45,173 bases of DNA from Patescibacteria group bacterium (lineage in GTDB: Bacteria > Patescibacteriota > Patescibacteriia > Buchananbacterales > SURF-54). Each line of letters begins with the position of its first letter. Within the stretch, counting starts at the first letter, position 1. A model generated the notes under the pieces. The model made no database searches. It was not told the DNA's origin and saw only the letters and a list, made by a program, of their open reading frames with translations. Of this stretch, positions 17,558 through 23,845 are shown in pieces. The translations under genes were made by a program, and so were the position numbers. Location of the stretch: contig JAHIRB010000024.1 of the NCBI GenBank assembly GCA_018818885.1, positions 1-45,173 on the forward strand, read 5' to 3'.

Positions 17558-18180
17558 TTTATCCAATAAAAGAATGGGAAAGCACAAAACGAGGATATAA
17601 ATTTGGAGAGCCAACGTTTTATTCAGCTCATCATCTTGGTGTTGACCATATAGTGCCAATCGGAACGTCTGTCTATGCCCCAGTTGATTGTGAAGTTACT
17701 CAGTCATTCAATGGCGTAGAGGGTGGTAATCAGGTCCATGTATCTTTTAATGATTCTGACTATGGCACTTTAATAATGAGGTGTATGCATCTTAGAGAGT
17801 TGGCTCCAAAGGGAAAATTTAAGGAAGGAAAAGTAATAGGTTACACTGGCAATACTGGAAAATATACTAAAGGTCCTCACCTGCATACTGATATAAGTAA
17901 GGGGGCTGTAAAGCTTAAAGAATTCGGCAATTTTATTGATCCAGAAAAGTACTTTTCAGATAGGATTAAGAACGTAGCCAATCATATGGTGACTTATAAA
18001 AAAAATGGTGAGCCAGCAATATATGTATTGGTTGGGGATATTTTAATACCCTTTGCTACTTCATTTGAGGTATATCAAAAAGAATTTGGAAATGCAAAAC
18101 TAGTAACTTTATCAAGTATTGAATTCTCTAAATATAAGGTTTCACAGACAGTACAAATTTCTCCAAAAAATAATAAGTAA
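17554..18180 (+). CDS. M23-family metallopeptidase without a visible signal peptide
   Basis: 208 residues. HHLGVDH near residue 27 and HLHTD near residue 110 provide the zinc ligands (HxxxD and HxH) of a lysostaphin/LytM-type peptidase; GKVIGYTGNTG is the usual loop before the second motif. The C-terminal 60 residues (AIYVLVGDILIPFATSFEVYQKEF) look like a short surface-protein repeat of Patescibacteria; that match is from memory. The start MIYPIKEWE has no signal peptide or membrane segment, so it acts in the cytoplasm or is released by lysis, as a phage lysin would be. Translationally coupled to the zinc-ribbon gene. Confidence 0.85.
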   Translation: MIYPIKEWESTKRGYKFGEPTFYSAHHLGVDHIVPIGTSVYAPVDCEVTQSFNGVEGGNQVHVSFNDSDYGTLIMRCMHLRELAPKGKFKEGKVIGYTGNTGKYTKGPHLHTDISKGAVKLKEFGNFIDPEKYFSDRIKNVANHMVTYKKNGEPAIYVLVGDILIPFATSFEVYQKEFGNAKLVTLSSIEFSKYKVSQTVQISPKNNK

Positions 18181-18215
18181 TTACAATTTTTACCTAAAGG
18201 CAATAAAGAAAATTT

Positions 18216-18980
18216 ATGAATAAAATTGAAGTATGTGAAAAAATAAAAAAATCAATACGTCATATTATAATTCAAGACCAGTCTAAGATATTAAGTTGTG
18301 GAACGGGAGCTGTTATAAGAGCCGACGGAATTTTAATAACAGCGAGGCACGTTATAGAAGAAGAGGGTCATGGTGTTTATAATGGCAAAATTACAGCTAA
18401 AGGTATTCAAACGGAGCTAATAGAATATATACCGGCGGTGGAAGGCCTTGAAATTAATATTAATCTTCCTGAGTATATCAACCCGATAAGTATTGATCTT
18501 ACAATATTAAAACCCGTCAAACCTTTAAAGAATATCGATTTTATTCCTTTATGTGATGACTTAGCACAAGTTGGTACGGATGTTATAATGGGAGGATTCT
18601 CGGATGATATAAGTCTTCCACTAGATATTTTTGAAAAATTTAATGAAAAAAATCCAGAAATGGTAAAAGTAAAAAAAGCGATAGATAAACGATTCAAATA
18701 TTATTTCAGACAATTGATGTTCAAACATGCGATAATCGGTAATATACAAAAGATTACATTTACTGAGATGGACGTTGTTGGCGCAAATTACTGGATTGAT
18801 AATAATTTAACTTATGGCGGAAGTGGTGGGCCGCTAGTTAATCTAAATGGCGAATTGTTAGGTGTGATGTGTAAGAAAGCTTTTACAGAATCTAAAATGC
18901 CTGTACCAGAAAAATTACCGTCTGGCACTGGTATGGCGTTGTCTCACCATTTGATTAGTTGGTTATTAAGTAAGATATAA
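18216..18980 (+). CDS. Trypsin-like serine protease (cytoplasmic)
   Basis: 254 residues. The chymotrypsin-fold triad is visible: His in GILITARHVIEEEG (near residue 46), Asp in SIDLTILKP (near 91), and Ser in TYGGSGGPLVNLNGELLGV (near 205). No signal peptide or PDZ domain is present. Intracellular trypsin-like proteases occur as effector or activating modules in several anti-phage systems, and this one ends a cluster with a HEPN protein. It is 35 bases after the M23 gene on the same strand and is followed by repeats, so it likely closes the transcription unit. Confidence 0.83.
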   Translation: MNKIEVCEKIKKSIRHIIIQDQSKILSCGTGAVIRADGILITARHVIEEEGHGVYNGKITAKGIQTELIEYIPAVEGLEININLPEYINPISIDLTILKPVKPLKNIDFIPLCDDLAQVGTDVIMGGFSDDISLPLDIFEKFNEKNPEMVKVKKAIDKRFKYYFRQLMFKHAIIGNIQKITFTEMDVVGANYWIDNNLTYGGSGGPLVNLNGELLGVMCKKAFTESKMPVPEKLPSGTGMALSHHLISWLLSKI

Positions 18981-19021
18981 ATTTTTTAAGTTTTGCAGAA
19001 ATAATATATTACGCTACAGAA

Positions 19022-19178
19022 ACTCAATGAAGTCAAAATGAGACACTAAAAAACACTTTTTATAGTGTCTCATTTGTCTCATTTACAGCCTCAAAAAGGT
19101 GACCGGTTCCCGTCAGGATCGACCCCTCAAAGACCCCTAAAACCCTTTAGTATTTTGGCTCTAGACCGGTATGGGGAG
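19022..19178. repeat. Long interspersed repeat, copy 1 (left part)
   Basis: This stretch is closely similar to 22502-22735. Shared blocks include the hairpin TTTTTATAGTG with flanking GAGACAC/GTGTCTC, CTCAAAAAGGTGACC, and a block ending in CCCTTTAGTATTTTGGCTCT and ACCGGTATGGGGAG. Copy 1 breaks off after GGAG at 19178; the continuation present in copy 2 (GCGGATGGCTTATTTTAG) is found only at 19972 onward. The 790 bases in between hold a GIY-YIG gene and a tRNA. The 18981-19443 gap has no gene. Confidence 0.8.
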
Positions 19179-19263
19179 GAGGCTGACAGGTTCCTGGCGA
19201 CCGGTTCCCGGTAAAAAGTTTGAAAATTAAAATATAGCGTAATAGAGCAAAAAATGAGCCATG

Positions 19264-19391
19264 TGCTCCGAGGTAGCTTGCGCCGGAGGCGCATCCGCCT
19301 CTGGCGGACAAAGCCGGAGGCGCATCCGCCTCTGGCGGACAAAGCCGGAGGCGCATCCGCCTCTGGCGGACAAATTGGTAGAGCAGCTTCG
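19264..19391 (+). pseudogene. tRNA-Asn 5'-half copy interrupted in the D-arm
   Basis: TGTGCTCCGAGGTAGCT (19264-19280) matches the 5' flank, acceptor strand and D-stem start of the intact tRNA at 19694-19710 in 15 of 17 bases. The D-loop and D-stem continuation AAATTGGTAGAGCAGCT resumes only at 19372. Between them lie three 31-base GC-rich repeat units. The copy lacks anticodon and T-arms and cannot be a working tRNA; it is a partial duplicate invaded by repeats. Confidence 0.7.
19282..19374. repeat. Three tandem 31-bp GC-rich palindromic units
   Basis: Units at 19282-19312, 19313-19343 and 19344-19374 are identical. Each holds GCCGGAGGCG and CGCCTCTGGC, which can fold on themselves, and ends in GGCGGACAAA. 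The same ending follows the palindrome at 21007-21035. Their GC content is far above the surroundings. There are no spacers, so this is not a CRISPR array. The open frames read through it are artefacts of the repeat. Confidence 0.9.
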
Positions 19392-19443
19392 GCCGAAGGC
19401 CGACCAGCCTCCAGCTGGGGCTGTTAAAATAACCTAGTTAATT

Positions 19444-19686
19444 ATGTTTACAGTATATGTCTTAATAAGTTTAAAGAATCATAAAAGATATATTGGTTAT
19501 ACTAGCAAGGATGAAACTGAAAGATTAAAAGATCATAATTTTGGAAGTAATAAATGGACAAGGTCAAATAAACCATTTAAGATAATCTATACAGAAAAAT
19601 TTAATAACAAGACGGAAGCGATAAAAAGAGAAAAGTTTTTAAAGTCAGGACAAGGAAGAAAATATCTGGATAAAATATTAAAATAA
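19444..19686 (+). CDS. Small GIY-YIG endonuclease-domain protein
   Basis: 80 residues spanning one GIY-YIG domain: YVLISLKNHKRYIGYTSK at the N-terminus (the Y..Y-x-GYT core), a basic helix R-L-K-D-H, and KREKFLKSGQGRKYLDKIL at the end. This size corresponds to the YhbQ/UPF0213-like group, abundant in Patescibacteria and often single-domain. It may nick structured or repeat DNA, but its role is unknown. It lies between a broken and an intact copy of the same tRNA gene, inside a segment that splits a longer repeat, so it may have travelled with that segment. Confidence 0.85.
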   Translation: MFTVYVLISLKNHKRYIGYTSKDETERLKDHNFGSNKWTRSNKPFKIIYTEKFNNKTEAIKREKFLKSGQGRKYLDKILK

Positions 19687-19697
19687 AAATCCTGTAC

Positions 19698-19770
19698 TCA
19701 GAGGTAGCTCAATTGGTAGAGCAGCTGACTGTTAATCAGCGGGTTGTGGGTTCGAGTCCCACCCTCTGAG
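19698..19770 (+). tRNA. tRNA-Asn (GTT)
   Basis: Cloverleaf seen by eye: acceptor TCAGAGG (19698-19704) with CCTCTGA (19763-19769), D-stem GCTC/GAGC, anticodon loop CTGTTAA with GTT, and T-arm GTGGG-TTCGAGT-CCCAC; discriminator G at 19770. No CCA is encoded. The acceptor helix continues perfectly outward for 12 more pairs, so arms 19686-19704 and 19763-19781 form a 19-bp inverted repeat, ending in a T6 run that may act as a terminator. The gene begins 12 bases after the GIY-YIG stop. Confidence 0.95.
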
Positions 19771-19845
19771 TACAGGATTTTTTAGTTCATCAAGAGTAGT
19801 TTTCGTCGAAAGTGATTAAGTAATTTGTTTAGATCATTAATCAAT

Positions 19846-20040
19846 TTCAGCCAAAGGTTGATCCGCCTCTGGAGGAGGTTGTCGGTTCTGCGCCAGAGGC
19901 GCACCCGCCTCCGGCGGGGAGTCCCTGCCCGACATGCCTGACGGCAGTAAGGCGGGCGGGCGACCCTCGGAGCGGATGGCTTATTTTAGTAGAAATTGTT
20001 GGTTCTACGCCAGAGGCGCACCAGCCTCTGGCTGGGAGTC
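19846..20040. repeat. GC-rich palindromic repeat cluster and continuation of the long repeat
   Basis: Contains GCGCCAGAGGCGCACC twice (with one change), CGCCTCCGGCGGGGAGTCC, and palindromes such as GCCTGACGGCAGTAAGGCGGGC. At 19969-20000 it holds GGAGCGGATGGC and the TTATTTTAGTAGAAATT block that directly follows the long repeat in copy 2 (22731 onward). No gene is supported here; the open frame crossing it on the minus strand is a repeat-extended tail of the recombinase remnant. Confidence 0.75.
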
Positions 20041-20218
20041 CAGTTCCTAGTCGATTCGCTTATCTTAGCTTTTTTTCCTTTTTTCAAATATACTTTTTGA
20101 TTTTTCAAATGTAGCTCAGTCTTTAGGCAAGTAAGTATTTCTCTTTTTTCATCCTTAGTTCCCTCGGTTAGTAAATACTTGGCGTATTCTTTAATGTCCA
20201 CTTTGGGCATTTTTATTT
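19986..20218 (-). pseudogene. Serine-recombinase 3'-end remnant A
   Basis: On the minus strand this encodes MPKVDIKEYAKYLL and the following C-terminal helix of a serine recombinase, then runs into repeat sequence before a stop, giving 74 residues. DNA 20128-20219 differs at only about three positions from bases 1-92 of the window, the same part of the recombinase there. No catalytic domain is present. The remnant is broken at its upstream side exactly before remnant B. It probably marks an element boundary. Confidence 0.85.
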
Positions 20219-20371
20219 TTACAGATAAACTTTTTGATTTTTAAGATATAATTCAGTCTTTAAATAATTTAGTATTTCTCGCTTTTCATCTCTCGTACCT
20301 TCTTGCAGTAAATACTTAGCATATTCTTTAATATCAATAGTTGGGGTTTTGATTTTATCCTGATTACTTAT
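20219..20371 (-). pseudogene. Serine-recombinase 3'-end remnant B
   Basis: Minus-strand reading gives QDKIKTPTIDIKEYAKYLL and on to a stop at 20219-20221 (ending KNQKVYL). It is homologous to remnant A and to the recombinase at 1-1271 but more diverged (for example KTPTI against KMPKV), so it comes from a different, related recombinase. It begins at nearly the same codon (near N-D-Q-E-K-I-K) as remnant A does. No start codon or other domain is present. Confidence 0.75.
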
Positions 20372-20396
20372 TTTCAAAATTTGACATATTATCTGT

Positions 20397-20402
20397 TATA
20401 AT
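20397..20402 (+). promoter_or_regulatory. Extended -10 promoter for the AbiE pair
   Basis: TGTTATAAT with TATAAT at 20397-20402, about 45 bases before the AbiEi start. No good -35 is seen at 17 bases (a weak TTCAAA lies 18 upstream), as usual for extended -10 promoters. AbiEi proteins of known systems repress their own promoter, so autoregulation is likely. Confidence 0.45.
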
Positions 20403-20446
20403 TTAAACTGTAAGTAATCATTAAAGATAACTATTGGTTCATACAT

Positions 20447-21019
20447 ATGAAAAAAACTTTGATTTTAGACATTTATAACTCAAGAAACAGTGTTTTTTCT
20501 ATCAAGGACATTGCTTTGTTTTGGGGAGAATCTAATACCGAACTCGTTAAAATGAGACTATATCGTTATGTTAAAGCTGGCAAATTATACTCAATAAGGA
20601 AAGGACTTTATGCAAAAGATAAAAATTACGATAAATATGAATTGGCCACTAAAATCTATACACCTTCATACATTAGTTTTGAGACTGTTTTGGGTAGGGC
20701 AGGGGTTACCTTCCAGCATTACGGGCAAGTTTTTGTTGCCTCTTATTTAACCAGAAAGATAACCGTTGACGGGCAAATTTATTCTTATAGAAAAATAAAG
20801 GATTCGGTTTTGACTAACAACGCTGGCATTGAGCATAAAAACAATTATTCCATAACCACTCCCGAGAGAGCTTTCTTAGATGTGGTTTATTTAAACAAAA
20901 ACTATCATTTTGATAATTTGTCTATTCTTGATTGGAATAAAGTTCTTGAAATTTTGCCTATTTATTCAAACAAAAGAATGGAAAAAGAAGTTAAAAGTTA
21001 TCAAACCCGCCTTCGCTAA
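20447..21019 (+). CDS. abiEi: AbiEi-family antitoxin / transcriptional regulator
   Basis: 190 residues. The N-terminal winged helix (FSIKDIALFWGESNTELVKMRLYRYVKAGKLYSIRKGLYAK) and the following YISFETVLGRAG and TTPERAFLDVVY segments are typical of the AbiEi antitoxin of type IV toxin-antitoxin systems, which represses the operon and counters the nucleotidyltransferase toxin. The final residues and stop codon come from a GC-rich palindrome at 21007-21031, so the native C-terminus may have been replaced. The toxin gene starts 24 bases downstream. Confidence 0.88.
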   Translation: MKKTLILDIYNSRNSVFSIKDIALFWGESNTELVKMRLYRYVKAGKLYSIRKGLYAKDKNYDKYELATKIYTPSYISFETVLGRAGVTFQHYGQVFVASYLTRKITVDGQIYSYRKIKDSVLTNNAGIEHKNNYSITTPERAFLDVVYLNKNYHFDNLSILDWNKVLEILPIYSNKRMEKEVKSYQTRLR

Positions 21020-21035
21020 AGCTACGGCGGACAAA
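21007..21035. repeat. Palindromic repeat inserted at the abiEi 3' end
   Basis: CCGCC-TTCGCTAAAGCTAC-GGCGG folds as a hairpin, and GGCGGACAAA follows as in the tandem units at 19282-19374. The abiEi stop codon TAA (21017-21019) lies inside its loop. It separates abiEi from abiEii and may affect expression of the toxin. Confidence 0.65.
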
Positions 21036-21043
21036 GAAAATAT

Positions 21044-21739
21044 ATGACATTAAACACAACAACCCATAAAAACATTTTGATTAGAATTTTAAAGGACATT
21101 TACTCGGACAGCTCGCTTGGCCCTCTTTTGGGTTTTAAGGGAGGCACAGCTGCGTATCTTTTTTATAATCTGGATCGTTTTTCTGTTGATCTTGATTTTG
21201 ATTTACTGGACGAGACTAAAGAGCAGGAAGTTTTTGAAAAAGTGAAAAATATAGTCAAAGAATATGGCACTGTCAAAGAAAAAACAAACAAAAGACATAC
21301 TTTCTTTATCCTGCTCTCTTATTCTGAAGAAGCCCAAAATGTTAAAGTTGAAATTAATAAAAGAAGTTTTGGATCGCAATTTGAGGTAAAAAATTATCTT
21401 GGCATATCAATGCTTGTTATGTTACGTGAAGATATGTTTGCCCATAAGCTGGTAGCCATGACCGAACGTGCCAAAACAGCCAATCGTGATATTTATGATG
21501 TTTATTTTTTTCTTAATAATAACTGGGGGATAAATAAAGAAATAGTGGCAAGAAGAACGAATATGAACTTTGCCGACTATTTAAAAAAATGCATAGAATT
21601 TGTAGAAAATGTTGCTGATCGAGGAATTTTATCTGGTATAGGCGAGTTGATAAACGAAAAGCAAAAAGCTTGGATTAAATTTAAGTTAAGAAAAAATATA
21701 CTATTTTTATTAAAACTTATGTTAGAAAATGAAAAGTAA
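21044..21739 (+). CDS. abiEii: AbiEii-family nucleotidyltransferase toxin
   Basis: 231 residues of the DUF1814/AbiEii family. FKGGTAAYLFYNLDRFSVDLDFDLLD (residues 28-53) contains the GGTA and R-x-S-x-D-L-D-F signature of this nucleotidyltransferase group, and KLVAMTERAKTANRDIYDVYFF (near 145) gives the later conserved K and R-D-x-Y-D residues. Family members add nucleotides to tRNA or other acceptors and arrest growth, causing abortive infection. The catalytic residues look intact. It overlaps the following SWIM gene by eleven bases if that gene starts at 21729. Confidence 0.88.
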   Translation: MTLNTTTHKNILIRILKDIYSDSSLGPLLGFKGGTAAYLFYNLDRFSVDLDFDLLDETKEQEVFEKVKNIVKEYGTVKEKTNKRHTFFILLSYSEEAQNVKVEINKRSFGSQFEVKNYLGISMLVMLREDMFAHKLVAMTERAKTANRDIYDVYFFLNNNWGINKEIVARRTNMNFADYLKKCIEFVENVADRGILSGIGELINEKQKAWIKFKLRKNILFLLKLMLENEK

Positions 21740-22484
21740 GTTTTTAAATATGCAACCATCATACGATTTAGACAAAATTAAATTTGCCACAGACGCGCCG
21801 ACATTTGAGCGAGCAGTTGATTTGTATGAGAGCAGTAAAGTAACGCAGTTTAAAAAAGAATTAAATGGATTTTTTGCGACAGTATTAGGCACCCAGCCAT
21901 ATCGAGTTTATGTAGATGGACGACATTATGATCAAGGCGATTGTGAATGCTATCTTGGACAACATGATACGCTTTGTAAGCATATGGTGGCTGTAGCCAT
22001 TTATGCGGTTATGAGCGGAAAAAAATTAAGCCAAGAAGATAAGGAAATAGTAATAAGCCCAGTATGTGGTGGTAAGCTAGGAGAATTAAATAAAGAAGAA
22101 TTATCCGAGGCAAAAAAATCTATCACTTCAGCAATGAGATATATAAAATCATATACTGGTCCTTCTCGGACTTGGTTTGCTTATCAAAATTCTCTTAATG
22201 AAGGTTGCGCTCGCTTGTCAAAATTGGTTTCAGACTTGCCGGTAAGCGAACAAACAGCAAAATTATTAATTGATATGCTTTTACGGCTTGACAAGAAATT
22301 ATGTCAGGGTGGAGTTGATGATTCAGATGGCACGGTTGGCGGATTTATTTACGAAACAGTTGAAATGCTTAAAGAGTATGCCAAACTTGATCCTACATGT
22401 ATTTCTGTGTTTAAAAAACTTTGCGGGCAAGAAACTTGTTTTGGATGGGAAGAGGCATTGGTAAAAATGTTTGATGAGCAATAA
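21729..22484 (+). CDS. SWIM zinc-finger protein
   Basis: 251 residues. Near residue 75 CECYLGQHDTLCKHMVAVAIY fits the SWIM pattern CxC-xn-CxH, a zinc-binding module that contacts DNA or proteins. The remainder is helical with no named domain. ATG 21729 overlaps abiEii; a second candidate start at 21750 (MQPSYDLDKI) is also good. Such stand-alone SWIM proteins are widespread and not characterised. Its overlap with the toxin gene suggests shared transcription, but a role in the toxin system is only a guess. Confidence 0.75.
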   Translation: MKSKFLNMQPSYDLDKIKFATDAPTFERAVDLYESSKVTQFKKELNGFFATVLGTQPYRVYVDGRHYDQGDCECYLGQHDTLCKHMVAVAIYAVMSGKKLSQEDKEIVISPVCGGKLGELNKEELSEAKKSITSAMRYIKSYTGPSRTWFAYQNSLNEGCARLSKLVSDLPVSEQTAKLLIDMLLRLDKKLCQGGVDDSDGTVGGFIYETVEMLKEYAKLDPTCISVFKKLCGQETCFGWEEALVKMFDEQ

Positions 22485-22501
22485 AATTAATGTTAGAAGT
22501 C

Positions 22502-22768
22502 AAGTTTGAGATACAAAACACTCCTTTTTATAGTGACTCATTCCTGCCTACGCCTTCGTTTCACTCGTGCTTCGGCAGGCAGGTGTCTCATTTACATTCT
22601 CAAAAAGGTGACCCGACTACGCTCTTCCTCCTACGCTCTTTGAGCTTAGTCGGGTAAGACCGGTTCCAGTCAGTATCGACCCCTTAAAGACCCCTAAAAC
22701 CCTTTAGTATTTTGGCTCTATACCGGTATGGGGAGCGGATGGCTTATTTTAGTAGAAATTATTGATAT
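22502..22768. repeat. Long interspersed repeat, copy 2, with two palindromic insertions
   Basis: Matches 19022-19178 plus 19972-20000 in one continuous copy. Relative to copy 1 it contains two extra GC-rich blocks: one at about 22542-22582, framed by CCTGCC and GGCAGG, and one at about 22613-22661, framed by CGACTACGCTC and GAGCTTAGTCG with GACC on both sides. Both extra blocks are self-complementary. No gene is present in 22485-22871. Confidence 0.8.
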
Positions 22769-22780
22769 TGTAGAATAAAA

Positions 22781-22846
22781 AGTTGATAGTTGACAGTTAA
22801 CTATCAACTATATATAATAAAAAAAGTTCCTAGTATACTAGGAACT
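22781..22846 (+). promoter_or_regulatory. Perfect consensus promoter embedded in two palindromes
   Basis: TTGACA (22790-22795), 17 bases, TATAAT (22813-22818): a perfect sigma70 promoter. An 11-bp inverted repeat (AGTTGATAGTT at 22781-22791, AACTATCAACT at 22799-22809) overlaps the -35 and spacer. A 22-bp perfect palindrome (22825-22846, half-site AGTTCCTAGTA) covers the expected start point. Both have the form of repressor operators; the downstream gene encodes a winged-helix protein, so autoregulation is likely. Confidence 0.7.
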
Positions 22847-22871
22847 AGGAACTTAATAGTATTTATATTAA

Positions 22872-23837
22872 ATGAAAACATCTCAAAAAATAATTGAATA
22901 TATTAATAAAAGTGGTCAAGTTACAGCAAAAGATTTAACAGATTTTTTAGATATAAGCGATCGGGCAGTCAGAAAGCAGTTAAAAAGTCTTTACCAAAAA
23001 AATATTTTGACTAAAATCGGGAAACCTCCGAAAGTTTTTTATTCAATAAAGAAAAAAACGCAGGATAGTAAGATCGATATTGATACTAAAGTTAAGAAAT
23101 TTATTGATGATAATTATTTGATAATCACACCGAGAGGGGAACAAAAGATTGGGCTTGAGGGATTTGTTTATTGGTGTCAAAAAAATAATCTTGAAGTTTC
23201 AAAAACAGCTGAAGATTACATCAAGACTTTTAACAAATATAGTCAGTTTAAAAAAGAAGGGTTAATCAACGGATTGAAAAAATTCAAAAGTACTTTCAAA
23301 CAAGTGTATCTGGATAAACTATATTATATAGATTTTTATAGTATTGAAAGATTTGGAAAAACAAAACTTGGACAAATGCTTCTTTATGGGAAACAGAGTG
23401 GAAACAAACAATTGATAAAAGAAATAGTTAAAGACATCAAACCGGAGATTGAAAAGATTATTAAAAAAAATCATATTAATGCGGTTGGTTTTATACCCTG
23501 GACAGTCAAACGTGAAACTCAATTTATGAAAGAATTTGAAAAAGGATTGAATTTAAATGTAAAAAATATATCAATTGAGAAGATAAAGACTGAAGTAATA
23601 GTGCCACAAAAAACATTGCCGAAATTAAACGATCGAGTTGAAAATGTAGCAAATACTATAGTTGTAAATGAACAAGGTCAATATAATAATATTTTATTAA
23701 TAGATGATGCAGTTGGTTCTGGAGCAACATTAAACGAAACAGCTAAACAGATAAAAGAAAAAGGTATTGGAAAAAAAGTAATAGGACTCTCAATCACAGG
23801 AAGTTTCAAGGGTTTTGATGTTATCAGCGAGGTGTAG
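22872..23837 (+). CDS. Winged-helix plus phosphoribosyltransferase-domain protein
   Basis: 321 residues. Residues 1-60 form a winged helix (VTAKDLTDFLDISDRAVRKQLKSLYQKN). The C-terminal third is a type I phosphoribosyltransferase fold with the PRPP-binding loop ILLIDDAVGSGATLNETAKQI near residue 275; GFIPWTVKRETQF near 205 resembles the ComF-like start of that fold. It could be a purine- or PRPP-sensing repressor of the PurR type, or a ComF-like protein with a DNA-binding arm. It sits alone behind a strong promoter with palindromes. The downstream riboflavin kinase follows by eight bases. Confidence 0.75.
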   Translation: MKTSQKIIEYINKSGQVTAKDLTDFLDISDRAVRKQLKSLYQKNILTKIGKPPKVFYSIKKKTQDSKIDIDTKVKKFIDDNYLIITPRGEQKIGLEGFVYWCQKNNLEVSKTAEDYIKTFNKYSQFKKEGLINGLKKFKSTFKQVYLDKLYYIDFYSIERFGKTKLGQMLLYGKQSGNKQLIKEIVKDIKPEIEKIIKKNHINAVGFIPWTVKRETQFMKEFEKGLNLNVKNISIEKIKTEVIVPQKTLPKLNDRVENVANTIVVNEQGQYNNILLIDDAVGSGATLNETAKQIKEKGIGKKVIGLSITGSFKGFDVISEV

Positions 23838-23845
23838 TTGATAGT

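Noticed and set aside
19127-19356. Two overlapping minus-strand open frames.
   Set aside because: They are produced by translation of the tandem GC-rich repeat and have no protein-like composition.
19282-19374. CRISPR array from three exact 31-base repeats.
   Set aside because: Units are directly adjacent without spacers, are GC-rich palindromes, and no cas genes are present.
19264-19391. A second working tRNA or a tRNA with an intron.
   Set aside because: Only acceptor and D-arm sequence is present; anticodon and T-arm are absent after the repeat block.
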